A stretch of DNA of 39,529 nt, taken from NCBI GenBank assembly GCA_026982475.1, contig JALSHB010000212.1, forward strand, positions 1-39,529, in the 5' to 3' direction. The notes beneath the pieces were generated by a model. The model saw only the letters and a list, made by a program, of their open reading frames with translations. It searched no databases and was not told the origin of the DNA. A program made the translations under genes and the position numbers. This DNA is from Chromatiales bacterium (lineage in GTDB: Bacteria; Pseudomonadota; Gammaproteobacteria; SZUA-152). Shown in pieces: positions 29,846 through 38,091 of the stretch (within the stretch, counting starts at the first letter, position 1; each line of letters opens with the position of its first letter).

Positions 29846-30537
29846 CGACCGATGTGACACAGGGCGGCCTGTTCGCGGCCTGGCGCTCGATGCTGGTGCG
29901 CGACCTGACCCTGGCCATGCGCCGCCGCGCCGACGTGCTGACCAGTCTGTTTTTCTTCGTCATCGTGGTGAGTCTGTTTCCCCTCGGGGTGAGCCCGGAA
30001 ATGGCGGTGCTGCGCGGCATCGCCCCCGGCGTGATCTGGGTGGCGGCGCTGCTGGCCACCATGCTGTCGCTGGGGCGCATGTTTGCCGACGATCACCAGG
30101 ATGGCAGCCTGGAGCAGATGTTGTTGCTGCCGCATCCGCTGTCCCTGTTGTTGCTGGGCAAGGTGCTGGCGCACTGGCTGGTATCGGGGCTGCCGCTGGT
30201 GCTGTTGTCGCCCTTGCTGGGCATGCAGCTGGGGCTGGGAGGCGAGGCCATTGGCCTGTTGATGGTGACCCTGCTGCTGGGCACGCCGGTGCTGAGCCTG
30301 ATCGGCGCCACCGGCGCGGCGTTGACCCTGGGGGTGCGCGGCGGTGGGGTGCTGGTTTCCCTGCTGGTGCTGCCGTTGTATATTCCTGTGCTGATTTTTG
30401 GCACCGGGGCGGTGGATGCCGGCGTTTCCGGGATGGGTTACGAGGGGCACCTGTCCCTGCTGGGGGCCTTTCTGGTGATCGCGCTGCTGACCACGCCGCT
30501 GGCCACGGCGGCGGCGCTGCGTATCAGCGTTGAATAA
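29842..30537 (+). CDS. ccmB: Heme exporter permease CcmB
   Basis: A 231-residue membrane protein with about six spans, the usual size for CcmB. It has the characteristic FADDHQDGSLEQMLLLPHPL region near residue 80 and a Gly/Leu-rich C-terminal half. It is the membrane partner of CcmA. The start overlaps the ccmA stop. After it comes a 107-base gap with two stem-loops before ccmC, the longest gap inside the operon. Confidence 0.94.
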   Translation: MTTDVTQGGLFAAWRSMLVRDLTLAMRRRADVLTSLFFFVIVVSLFPLGVSPEMAVLRGIAPGVIWVAALLATMLSLGRMFADDHQDGSLEQMLLLPHPLSLLLLGKVLAHWLVSGLPLVLLSPLLGMQLGLGGEAIGLLMVTLLLGTPVLSLIGATGAALTLGVRGGGVLVSLLVLPLYIPVLIFGTGAVDAGVSGMGYEGHLSLLGAFLVIALLTTPLATAAALRISVE

Positions 30538-30542
30538 TAAGG

Positions 30543-30601
30543 CCGGGATCTGCGGATCCGGTTAATAAATTTTCGAATGCTCCTGAATCTACGGATTCAG
30601 G
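30543..30601 (+). other. Tandem stem-loops between ccmB and ccmC
   Basis: Two hairpins share the core ATCTRCGGAT. The first (30543-30561) pairs CCGGGATC with GATCCGG around a TGCG loop, with one bulged base. The second (30582-30601) is a perfect 8-bp stem CCTGAATC/GATTCAGG with a TACG loop, a member of the very stable UNCG class. No T run follows, so they are more likely mRNA stability or processing elements than terminators. Confidence 0.65.
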
Positions 30602-30644
30602 ATAACGTCAGCGGCCTGTCACGGCGGGTTGCGGAGAGTGATCA

Positions 30645-31409
30645 ATGGGTTTGAAGGATTCCATCGCGTGGTACTATTTTTCCGCGCCGAAGAGCTTTTA
30701 TCCGCTGGCCGGTAAGCTGATTCCCTGGTTCTGGGGGCTGGCCATTGTCTTGACCGTGGTAGGCTTGTACATGAGCTTTTTCGTCGCCCCCACGGACTAC
30801 AAGCAGGGGGAAAGCTACCGCATCATGTTCATTCATGTGCCGGCGGCCTGGATGTCCATGCTTATCTATCTGGTGATGGCGATCTACGCCATCATCGGCC
30901 TGGCCTGGAAGGTGCGCCTGGCGGACATGATGGCTTCGGCGCTGGCGCCCACCGGGGCCATGTTCACCTTCCTTGCCCTGTGGACCGGGGCCTTTTGGGG
31001 CAAGCCTACCTGGGGCACCTACTGGGTGTGGGATGCGCGCCTGACCTCCGAGCTTATCTTGCTGTTTCTGTACATCGGTTTCATCTCCCTGCAGTCGGCC
31101 ATCGACGACCCGCGTCGCGCCGCCAAGGCTTCGGGCCTGCTGGCCATAGTCGGCGTGATCAACCTGCCCATCATCTATTTCTCCGTGACGTGGTGGAATA
31201 CCCTGCATCAGGGCGCTTCCGTCAGCCCCACCATGGCGCCGAAGATGGCGAGCATCATGCTCACCACCATGCTGATCATGACCTTTGCCTTCTGGATGTA
31301 CACCATTGCCATCACTTTGATGCGCGTGAGGCGAATTATTTTGGAAAGAGAGCGTCAGACAACCTGGGTGATGGAACTGGTCAGTGACGAGAAAGGTGGC
31401 CGGAAATGA
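30645..31409 (+). CDS. ccmC: Heme handling protein CcmC
   Basis: A 254-residue membrane protein with six spans. The WWD motif WGKPTWGTYWVWDARLTSEL (119-138) and the two heme-ligand histidines H64 (FIHVPAAW) and H188 (WNTLHQG) are present, as required to load heme onto CcmE. GGAGAG lies about nine bases before the ATG. It overlaps ccmD by four bases (ATGA). Confidence 0.95.
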   Translation: MGLKDSIAWYYFSAPKSFYPLAGKLIPWFWGLAIVLTVVGLYMSFFVAPTDYKQGESYRIMFIHVPAAWMSMLIYLVMAIYAIIGLAWKVRLADMMASALAPTGAMFTFLALWTGAFWGKPTWGTYWVWDARLTSELILLFLYIGFISLQSAIDDPRRAAKASGLLAIVGVINLPIIYFSVTWWNTLHQGASVSPTMAPKMASIMLTTMLIMTFAFWMYTIAITLMRVRRIILERERQTTWVMELVSDEKGGRK

Positions 31410-31585
31410 GTGAATTCTTTGCCATGGGTGGTCATGGCTTCTATATCTGGGTTTCCTACGGCGTCACTGCCCTGTTCATGATCATCGAAGTGATTGCCGT
31501 GATGCGTAGCAAGCGCACGGTGGAAAGGCGTCTGGCGCGGCTGGCCCGGGCCGAGGCGCGTACACAAAGAGCACATAAGGATTAA
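31406..31585 (+). CDS. ccmD: Heme exporter small subunit CcmD
   Basis: A 59-residue protein beginning [20 protein letters not shown], with one membrane span (about 13-35) and a basic, Arg-rich tail, as expected for CcmD, which links CcmC and CcmE to CcmAB. The ATG overlaps the ccmC stop and the gene ends five bases before ccmE. It is short enough to be missed by length-limited gene finding. Confidence 0.93.
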   Translation: MSEFFAMGGHGFYIWVSYGVTALFMIIEVIAVMRSKRTVERRLARLARAEARTQRAHKD

Positions 31586-31590
31586 ATGGT

Positions 31591-32052
31591 ATGAAGACAC
31601 GTCACAAGCGCATGGCATTTATTCTCGTGGGTCTGGCTGGCCTGGCCGTGGCCGCCACTCTGGTGTTGAACGCGCTGAACAGCAATCTGGCCCTTTACAT
31701 CAGCCCCACGGAGGTGCTGGCCGGCAATGCCCCCAAGGATAAGACCTTCCGACTTGGCGGCATGGTGGTGGAAGACAGCCTGGAGCGCGAGGATGACGGT
31801 CTGACCGTGCACTTCAAGGTGACCGACAGCGCCAACACCATCCCGGTGGTATTTACCGGCATCCTGCCGGATCTGTTCGAGGAAGGGCAGGGCGTGGTGG
31901 CGCAAGGGCGCATGAGGGATGGTGTCTTTACCGCCACCGAGGTGCTGGCCAAGCACGATGAAAACTATATGCCAAAAGAGGTGGCCGAAATGATGGAAGA
32001 GGGCGAGAAGCTCAAACAGCAACAACAGACTGGTGCACCGGTCATTCAATAG
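31591..32052 (+). CDS. ccmE: Heme chaperone CcmE
   Basis: A 153-residue membrane-anchored periplasmic protein. The anchor is residues 8-28 and an OB-fold beta domain follows. The heme-binding motif is HDENY (H122, Y126), the classical H-x3-Y type in which the histidine bonds covalently to heme. A Gln-rich tail ends the protein. It carries heme from CcmC to CcmF. Confidence 0.95.
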   Translation: MKTRHKRMAFILVGLAGLAVAATLVLNALNSNLALYISPTEVLAGNAPKDKTFRLGGMVVEDSLEREDDGLTVHFKVTDSANTIPVVFTGILPDLFEEGQGVVAQGRMRDGVFTATEVLAKHDENYMPKEVAEMMEEGEKLKQQQQTGAPVIQ

Positions 32053-32129
32053 ATGCAACGGCCTCTCCGGGCAGACGCATTCAGTGATTCCAAACAGGCA
32101 ACGCCAAAGCAAGGCGAGGTAACAGACTC

Positions 32130-34142
32130 ATGATTCCGGAAATTGGACATTTCGCGCTCATTTTGGCGCTCTGCGTGGCACTGGTGCAGGGGATTGTTCC
32201 CATCGCCGGCGCCCAGTTGGGAATTCGTTCCTGGATGGCGATGTCGCGGCCGGCGGCACAGGCCTTCTTCGTTTTCATTGCAGTGGCTTTTGGCTGCCTG
32301 ACCTATTCCCACATCGTCAATGATTTTTCAGTGAAATATGTTGCCTCGGTGTCCAATTCCATGCTGCCTCTCCAGTACCGGATTGCAGCGGTCTGGGGCG
32401 GCCATGAGGGCTCCTTGCTGTTGTGGGCGCTGTTGCTGGGTCTGTGGACGCTGGCGGTGTCACGTTATTCGCGCAACCTGCCGCTGGAGATGGTGTCGCG
32501 CGTGATCGGCGTCATGGGTCTGATCTCGGTAGGCTTCGTGCTCTTCATGCTGTTTACTTCCAACCCCTTCGACCGCTTGTTGCCGCCAGCGCTAGATGGG
32601 CGCGATCTCAATCCGCTGCTGCAAGATCCTGGCCTGATCATCCATCCGCCGCTGCTGTATATCGGCTATGTGGGCTTTTCCGTCGCCTTCGCCTTTGCCA
32701 TCGCCGCCCTGCTGGGCGGCCACATGGACGCTACCTGGGCGCGCTGGTCGCGCCCGTGGACCACCGTGGCGTGGGTGTTTCTCACCCTCGGCATCGCCCT
32801 CGGCAGCTGGTGGGCCTATTACGAACTGGGCTGGGGCGGCTGGTGGTTCTGGGATCCGGTCGAGAACGCCTCCTTCATGCCGTGGCTGGTGGGTACCGCG
32901 CTGGTGCATTCACTGGCGGTGACCGAGAAGCGCGGCAGCTTCAAGAACTGGACCGTGCTGCTGGCCATCATGGCCTTCTCCCTGAGCCTGTTGGGCACCT
33001 TCCTGGTGCGTTCCGGCGTGTTGACCTCGGTGCATGCCTTTGCCACCGATCCCGAGCGCGGCGTCTTTATTCTTGGTTTCCTGGTCGTGGTCATCGGCGG
33101 TTCGCTGGCGCTCTATGCCTGGCGCGCGCCGAAGGTGGGCCTGGGTGGACGCTTCGAGTTGGTATCGCGCGAGACCTTCCTGCTGGCCAATAATGTGCTG
33201 CTGGTGGTGGCCTGCGGCGCGGTGCTGCTGGGCACCTTGTACCCGCTACTGCTGGATTCGCTGGGTCTGGGCAAGATCTCCGTTGGCCCGCCCTATTTCG
33301 ATACCGTATTTCTGCCGTTGATGGTTCCGCTGATCTTCCTCATGGGGGTGGGGCCGGTGGCGCGCTGGAAGCAGGCATCGATTCCCGACATGGCGGTACG
33401 GCTGCGCTGGGCGGCAGTGGTCAGCGTGGTGATGGCGATCATCCTGCCCTTTGTGATGGGCGACTGGTCGACGCTGGCCAGTCTGGGCTTTGCCCTGGCC
33501 TTCTGGGTGTTTGCCAGTTCGGCGGCCAACATACATGAGCGCTTGTCCACACTTCGTGCAAAAACGGATGCCGGCTTGCTGAAACGTATCGTCGGTTTGC
33601 CACGTGCCTACCTGGGCATGCATGCGGCGCACATCGGTGTGGGCGTGTTCATTATGGGTGTGACGATGGTGAATACCTATGAAATCGAGAAAGACGTGCG
33701 CATGGATATCGGCGATACCGTGACCCTGGGGCACTACACCTTCCGTTTTGACGGCGTGACCCAGATCGAGGGGCCCAACTACACTGCCAGCCGCGGGCAG
33801 GTGTTGGTGTCGAAGGACGGCAAGCCGATCACCGTGCTGTTCCCCGAGAAGCGCACCTATCTGGTACAGACCATGCCCATGACCGAGGCCGCCATCGATT
33901 CCGGTATTTTCCGTGACCTGTATGTCTCTCTCGGCGAGCCGGTGAGCAACGGGGCGTGGAGTGTGCGTGTCTATTACAAGCCATTCGTTGGCTGGATCTG
34001 GGGTGGTTGCGCCATCATGGCGCTGGGTGGCTTCTTGGCCATCAGTGATCGCCGTTATCGATTGACTGCGCGACGCCGGCGCAAATCCATTACTGGGAAA
34101 GGCTCTGCAAGCGAAGCCGGCTTGGCCACGGAGGAGAAATAA
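32130..34142 (+). CDS. ccmF: Cytochrome c heme lyase subunit CcmF
   Basis: A 670-residue polytopic membrane protein, the normal length for CcmF. The WWD motif WGGWWFWDPVENASFMPW (about residues 235-252) is present, and the C-terminal periplasmic region leads to a last span and basic tail. CcmF, with CcmH and CcmI, joins heme to the reduced CXXCH motif. A 77-base gap separates it from ccmE and three bases separate it from ccmG. Confidence 0.95.
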   Translation: MIPEIGHFALILALCVALVQGIVPIAGAQLGIRSWMAMSRPAAQAFFVFIAVAFGCLTYSHIVNDFSVKYVASVSNSMLPLQYRIAAVWGGHEGSLLLWALLLGLWTLAVSRYSRNLPLEMVSRVIGVMGLISVGFVLFMLFTSNPFDRLLPPALDGRDLNPLLQDPGLIIHPPLLYIGYVGFSVAFAFAIAALLGGHMDATWARWSRPWTTVAWVFLTLGIALGSWWAYYELGWGGWWFWDPVENASFMPWLVGTALVHSLAVTEKRGSFKNWTVLLAIMAFSLSLLGTFLVRSGVLTSVHAFATDPERGVFILGFLVVVIGGSLALYAWRAPKVGLGGRFELVSRETFLLANNVLLVVACGAVLLGTLYPLLLDSLGLGKISVGPPYFDTVFLPLMVPLIFLMGVGPVARWKQASIPDMAVRLRWAAVVSVVMAIILPFVMGDWSTLASLGFALAFWVFASSAANIHERLSTLRAKTDAGLLKRIVGLPRAYLGMHAAHIGVGVFIMGVTMVNTYEIEKDVRMDIGDTVTLGHYTFRFDGVTQIEGPNYTASRGQVLVSKDGKPITVLFPEKRTYLVQTMPMTEAAIDSGIFRDLYVSLGEPVSNGAWSVRVYYKPFVGWIWGGCAIMALGGFLAISDRRYRLTARRRRKSITGKGSASEAGLATEEK

Positions 34143-34145
34143 GTC

Positions 34146-34715
34146 ATGCGCTTCTTGTTGCCGCTGGGACTGTTTTCCGTCATTGTCGGCTTTCTGTGGG
34201 TGGGGTTGAGCCTCAACCCGCAAGAGGTGCCGTCACCGCTCATCGACAAGCCGGCGCCTGACTTTACCCTGCCGCAGCTGCACGATCCGCAGCAGACCTT
34301 CTCCAACAAAGACATGCTGGGCAAGGTGTGGATGCTCAATGTGTGGGCGTCGTGGTGTGTTGCCTGCCGCCAGGAGCACCCGCTGCTGGTGCAGATGTCG
34401 CGCGCAAAGCTCTTTCCGGTGGTGGGCCTGAACTACAAGGATGAGCGCGCGGATGCCCTCCGTTGGCTGCAGCATGATGGTGATCCTTATCTGCTCAGTG
34501 TGATTGATAAGAATGGCAAGGTGGGCATCGACTACGGCGTCTATGGCGTACCAGAGTCCTTCGTCATTGACAAGCAGGGGGTGATTCGTCACAAGGTGAT
34601 TGGGCCCTTGGGGCCGGCGGAGCTGCAGAACTGCGTGATCCCGCTGGTGCGCGAACTGGAAAAGGCCACCGGTGAGAGCCAAGTTTCCGAAGAGGTGAAA
34701 AAAGCATGCGCCTGA
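34146..34715 (+). CDS. ccmG: Thiol:disulfide oxidoreductase CcmG (DsbE)
   Basis: A 189-residue membrane-anchored thioredoxin-like protein. The anchor is residues 3-23, the active site WCVAC (C71, C74), and the cis-Pro region YGVPESFVID is present, as is typical of CcmG. It reduces apocytochrome or CcmH thiols for heme attachment. It overlaps ccmH by ten bases. Confidence 0.94.
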   Translation: MRFLLPLGLFSVIVGFLWVGLSLNPQEVPSPLIDKPAPDFTLPQLHDPQQTFSNKDMLGKVWMLNVWASWCVACRQEHPLLVQMSRAKLFPVVGLNYKDERADALRWLQHDGDPYLLSVIDKNGKVGIDYGVYGVPESFVIDKQGVIRHKVIGPLGPAELQNCVIPLVRELEKATGESQVSEEVKKACA

Positions 34716-35200
34716 TGTCACTTGTGAGTGTGGGGTTTGTCGCCCTGCTGCTGTTGCCTGCGCCCCTGCTGTTGGCCAAGGAGGCGACGCCCATGGCGGA
34801 GGACCCGGTGCTGGAAGAGATGGTCGACGAGATCGCAGACGAACTGCGCTGCCTGGTGTGTCAGAACCAGACCATTGCCGATTCTCACGCCGACCTGGCC
34901 GTCGACTTGAAAAACCAGGTACGGGACATGGTGCGTTCTGGCAAGAGCCAGGAGGAGATTATCGACTACATGGTGGAGCGCTACGGCGACTTCGTTCGTT
35001 ATCGCCCGCCGGTCAAGACCTCCACCTATCTGTTGTGGGCGGGCCCCTTTCTGCTCCTGTTTATAGGCATTGTCGTGCTGATGCAGAACCTGAAAAAACG
35101 TCGCTTGCGGACGGATGAGCAGGAGGTGGCGCTGACGCCAGAGGAGCGTAAGCACCTGGCGCAGTTGTTGAAGTCCGAAGAAGAGAAGAACAAGTCATGA
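34706..35200 (+). CDS. ccmH: Apocytochrome thiol reductase CcmH
   Basis: A 164-residue protein with a signal peptide (about 1-24), the redox motif LRCLVCQNQ (C49, C52) and one membrane span (about 108-128) followed by a charged tail. This is the separate short CcmH (CycL type), not the fused E. coli form, since the TPR part is encoded by ccmI. It overlaps ccmI by four bases (ATGA). Confidence 0.95.
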   Translation: MRLMSLVSVGFVALLLLPAPLLLAKEATPMAEDPVLEEMVDEIADELRCLVCQNQTIADSHADLAVDLKNQVRDMVRSGKSQEEIIDYMVERYGDFVRYRPPVKTSTYLLWAGPFLLLFIGIVVLMQNLKKRRLRTDEQEVALTPEERKHLAQLLKSEEEKNKS

Positions 35201-36462
35201 TGATTTTTTGGTTGGTCGCGGCACTGTTGATTGTCGCTACGTTGCTGTTTTTGTTGCCACCCCTTATCAAGAGCCGCGAAAGCGAGGACGCCCTGGCGCG
35301 TGATGAACTGAACCTGACGATTTTCAAGGATCAGATGAAGGAGCTGGAGGCGGACCTGGCGGCAGGGGTGCTGACGGCGGATCAATATGATGTCGCCCGG
35401 CAGGATCTCGAGCGCGATTTCCTGCACGACAGTGGCGAAGAGGCCGGGAAGGGCGCCGGCCAGTCCGACCGCATCGTCGGCCGCGCCGCCGCGGTCGTCA
35501 TCCTGGTGCTGGTGCCGGTACTGGCGGTGAGCATTTATGGCCTGCTGGGCGCTGGTGCGGCAGGGCTCGATCCCGAGAGCGTCAGGCCCGATGTGCAGGC
35601 CGAGGGCCACCAGGGCACGTTGGAAGAGCAGATTGCCATGCTGCAGGAACATCTGCAGAACAATCCAGAGGACGCCGAGGGTTGGCTGATGCTGGCGCGT
35701 TCCTATTACTTCATGAAGGATTTCGCGGCCGCCAGCAAGGTCTATGAGCGCGCCTCGGCGCTGGTTCAGGATTCCGACCCGAATCTGCTCGCCGACTGGG
35801 CCGATGCCGCCGCCATGGCGCAAAACCGACAGATGGCGGGTAAACCCTACGAACTCGCGAAGAAGGCCCTGAGCCTCCAGCCCTTTCATCAGAAGGCCCT
35901 GTGGCTGGCAGGTACGGCGGCGTTCCAGGCCGAAGACTACAATACCACCCTGGAATACTGGCAGCGGTTGGTTCAGCTGTTCCCGGAGGGCTCTGAGAAC
36001 CATGTGCAGATGCAGCGTAACATCGACGAGATCAAGTCGATGCTGGCAAGCGTGGGCGATGTGCGGACGGCGCCAGCAGCAGCCCCGGAGGCGGCGGGCG
36101 CGTCGTCGACAGAGGGTGTCAGTTTGCACGGCGTAGTGCGATTGTCTGACGACCTGAAGGATCGCGTGTCGCCCGAGCAGGTGGTCTTTGTCTATGCGCG
36201 CGCCCCGAGCGGGCCACGCATGCCGCTGGCTATCGTGCGCAAGCAGGTGAAGGATCTGCCGTTGACCTTTACCCTGGACGACTCCACGGCCATGATGCCA
36301 GCCATGAAGCTGTCTTCCTTTCCCCAGGTTATGGTAGGGGCGCGGATTTCGCAAAGTGGCAACGCCATTTCACAGAGTGGCGACCTTGAAGTCGTCATGG
36401 GCCCTGTTGACGTTGAATCCAGCGGCAACCTGGAACTGGTGATCGACTCGGTGGTGCCGTAA
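35197..36462 (+). CDS. ccmI: Cytochrome c biogenesis TPR protein CcmI (CycH)
   Basis: A 421-residue protein with two N-terminal spans (about 2-22 and 95-115) around a cytoplasmic loop, then TPR repeats (about 145-285; for example AEGWLMLARSYYFMKDFAAASKVYERA) and a C-terminal beta domain (about 305-421, with the PLAIVRKQVKDLP-type segment usual in CcmI). It holds the C-terminus of apocytochromes and delivers them to CcmF-CcmH. It ends the ccm operon proper. Confidence 0.92.
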   Translation: MMIFWLVAALLIVATLLFLLPPLIKSRESEDALARDELNLTIFKDQMKELEADLAAGVLTADQYDVARQDLERDFLHDSGEEAGKGAGQSDRIVGRAAAVVILVLVPVLAVSIYGLLGAGAAGLDPESVRPDVQAEGHQGTLEEQIAMLQEHLQNNPEDAEGWLMLARSYYFMKDFAAASKVYERASALVQDSDPNLLADWADAAAMAQNRQMAGKPYELAKKALSLQPFHQKALWLAGTAAFQAEDYNTTLEYWQRLVQLFPEGSENHVQMQRNIDEIKSMLASVGDVRTAPAAAPEAAGASSTEGVSLHGVVRLSDDLKDRVSPEQVVFVYARAPSGPRMPLAIVRKQVKDLPLTFTLDDSTAMMPAMKLSSFPQVMVGARISQSGNAISQSGDLEVVMGPVDVESSGNLELVIDSVVP

Positions 36463-36546
36463 TATAGAGGTGCTTCGATTGCTGCGGACGATTTGCCGAT
36501 GTGGCGTGGCGTTCGTTGTCATTGAATGATTGGCAGGAGATGCAAC

Positions 36547-36861
36547 ATGGAACACAGAACTGTCTTTTATCGTGCCTTTGTATTTTCTTTGCTGCTGCTG
36601 GCTGCCGCCGTGGCGCAGGCCGGAAATCCCCAGCGTGGACACCAAATCTACCTCGAGCGCTGCGCGGGCTGCCATGGGGTGACAGGTTTCCCCACCATGA
36701 GCGCAGTGCCGGCATTTGGTCGTGGCGAGGGCATGATGAAACCGGATGATGAACTGGTGGCCTTCGTCAAGCGTGGCATGGCGGTCATGCCGGGCTATGA
36801 AGGCATATTGACCGACCAGGAAATCCGCGACACCCTTGCCTACATCAGGACACTGTTTTGA
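36547..36861 (+). CDS. Small monoheme cytochrome c (class I)
   Basis: A 104-residue exported protein with a signal peptide ending AQA (residue 25). The heme site is CAGCH (39-43), and M81 in AVMPGYEG is the likely sixth ligand, giving a His-Met heme as in soluble electron-carrier cytochromes. GDVF-type helices end in IRDTLAYIRTLF. The ATG at 36547 has AGGAGA six bases upstream and is preferred to 36526. It overlaps the next lipoprotein gene by four bases. Confidence 0.9.
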   Translation: MEHRTVFYRAFVFSLLLLAAAVAQAGNPQRGHQIYLERCAGCHGVTGFPTMSAVPAFGRGEGMMKPDDELVAFVKRGMAVMPGYEGILTDQEIRDTLAYIRTLF

Positions 36862-38030
36862 GAAAATCCCATCTTCTTGTTGCAGGGGTTGCCCTGTCGG
36901 TAGCTTTCGGCGTTGCGCTGACGGGTTGCTCTGACGAACAGCCGGCAGCACCTGCCGCGGCGCCTGGGGCCAATGCACCGGTTTCCACCACTGCGCCAGA
37001 AACGCAGGCGGAGGAGAGTGGTTATCACGTCGTCGACACCTTCAATGTGGGTGAATACACCTATGTTCGCTCGCTGGTGCTGGACAAGAAGAAAGGCAGC
37101 GTCTGGGTGGGCACCAGTGTGGGAGCGATGGAGGTGGATGTCGCCACACGCGCCTTGTTGGGAACCTATACCCGTGATGCAGGCCTGGCCAATGAATACG
37201 TGTTCGGCATGCTCGTCGACAGCCAGGGCAATCGCTGGTTCGGCACCAATGGCGGTGGCGTGTCACGGCTTTCCGCGGATGAGGAATGGAAGACCTTCTT
37301 CCCCATGCACGGCCTGGCGGATTACTGGATCTACTCCTTTGCCGAGGGCCACGAGGGCGATATCTGGATCGGTACCTGGGCCGGCCTGAGTCACTTCGAT
37401 CCCAAGACAGAGAAGTTTACTACCTACCTCACTCAGCTGGTAAACGAATGGGTGTATGGCCTGGGCGTCGATTCCAAGGACAATGTCTGGATCGGTACCG
37501 AGGGCGGTGTCAACATGTTCGATGGCAAGCAATGGTATACCTGGACCCATGATGACGGCCTCGGCGCCCGCAATGAAAACAACCTGCCCGTCAGCACCAA
37601 CACCGGCCTGGGTACCCGCTCGCGTCACGACCTCAGCGTCATGGCGGAAGGACAGGCGACCTACAACCCCAACTATATCTTTACCCTGCTGGTCGATCCT
37701 GATGACAGGGTCTGGGCAGGGACCTGGGGCGGTGGCGTGGCCCGCTACGATGGTGAAAAATGGCAAAACTTTACCACCCAGGATGGGTTGGGCGGCAACA
37801 TCGTCTACAGCATTGCGCGCAGTGCCGACGGAACCATGTGGTTTGGCACCAGCGGCGGCTTGTCCGCCTATGATGGCAAGGACTGGCGGTTGTTTACCAA
37901 GCAGGACGGCCTGCTGGATGATCATGTATATGCCATCACCCCGACCGGCAATGGAGAGGTCTGGGTGGGGACCCGATCGGGCGTGAGCCTGCTGGCCAAA
38001 CAGCAGCCGCGCCGCCCGGCCGACAGATAA
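36858..38030 (+). CDS. Exported regulator-type (Reg_prop) beta-propeller lipoprotein
   Basis: A 390-residue lipoprotein (lipobox LTGC, Cys24) with an Ala/Pro linker and at least six blades of the two-component-regulator propeller type, seen as repeated VWVGTxxGxxxxD, WFGTNGGGVSR and VWAGTWGGGVARYDG followed by W-x-TxxDGL. No kinase or other signalling domain is present, so this is a free-standing propeller. The start is a TTG overlapping the stop of the cytochrome gene (TTGA), with no other start nearby; this coupling ties it to the monoheme cytochrome. It is paralogous to the next gene. The role is unknown. Confidence 0.82.
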   Translation: MRKSHLLVAGVALSVAFGVALTGCSDEQPAAPAAAPGANAPVSTTAPETQAEESGYHVVDTFNVGEYTYVRSLVLDKKKGSVWVGTSVGAMEVDVATRALLGTYTRDAGLANEYVFGMLVDSQGNRWFGTNGGGVSRLSADEEWKTFFPMHGLADYWIYSFAEGHEGDIWIGTWAGLSHFDPKTEKFTTYLTQLVNEWVYGLGVDSKDNVWIGTEGGVNMFDGKQWYTWTHDDGLGARNENNLPVSTNTGLGTRSRHDLSVMAEGQATYNPNYIFTLLVDPDDRVWAGTWGGGVARYDGEKWQNFTTQDGLGGNIVYSIARSADGTMWFGTSGGLSAYDGKDWRLFTKQDGLLDDHVYAITPTGNGEVWVGTRSGVSLLAKQQPRRPADR

Positions 38031-38091
38031 TAAAAATGCCGGGCCGGGCTGACTGTGCCGGCAGGCTTGATTCAAGGACTTGGAGAGACTC

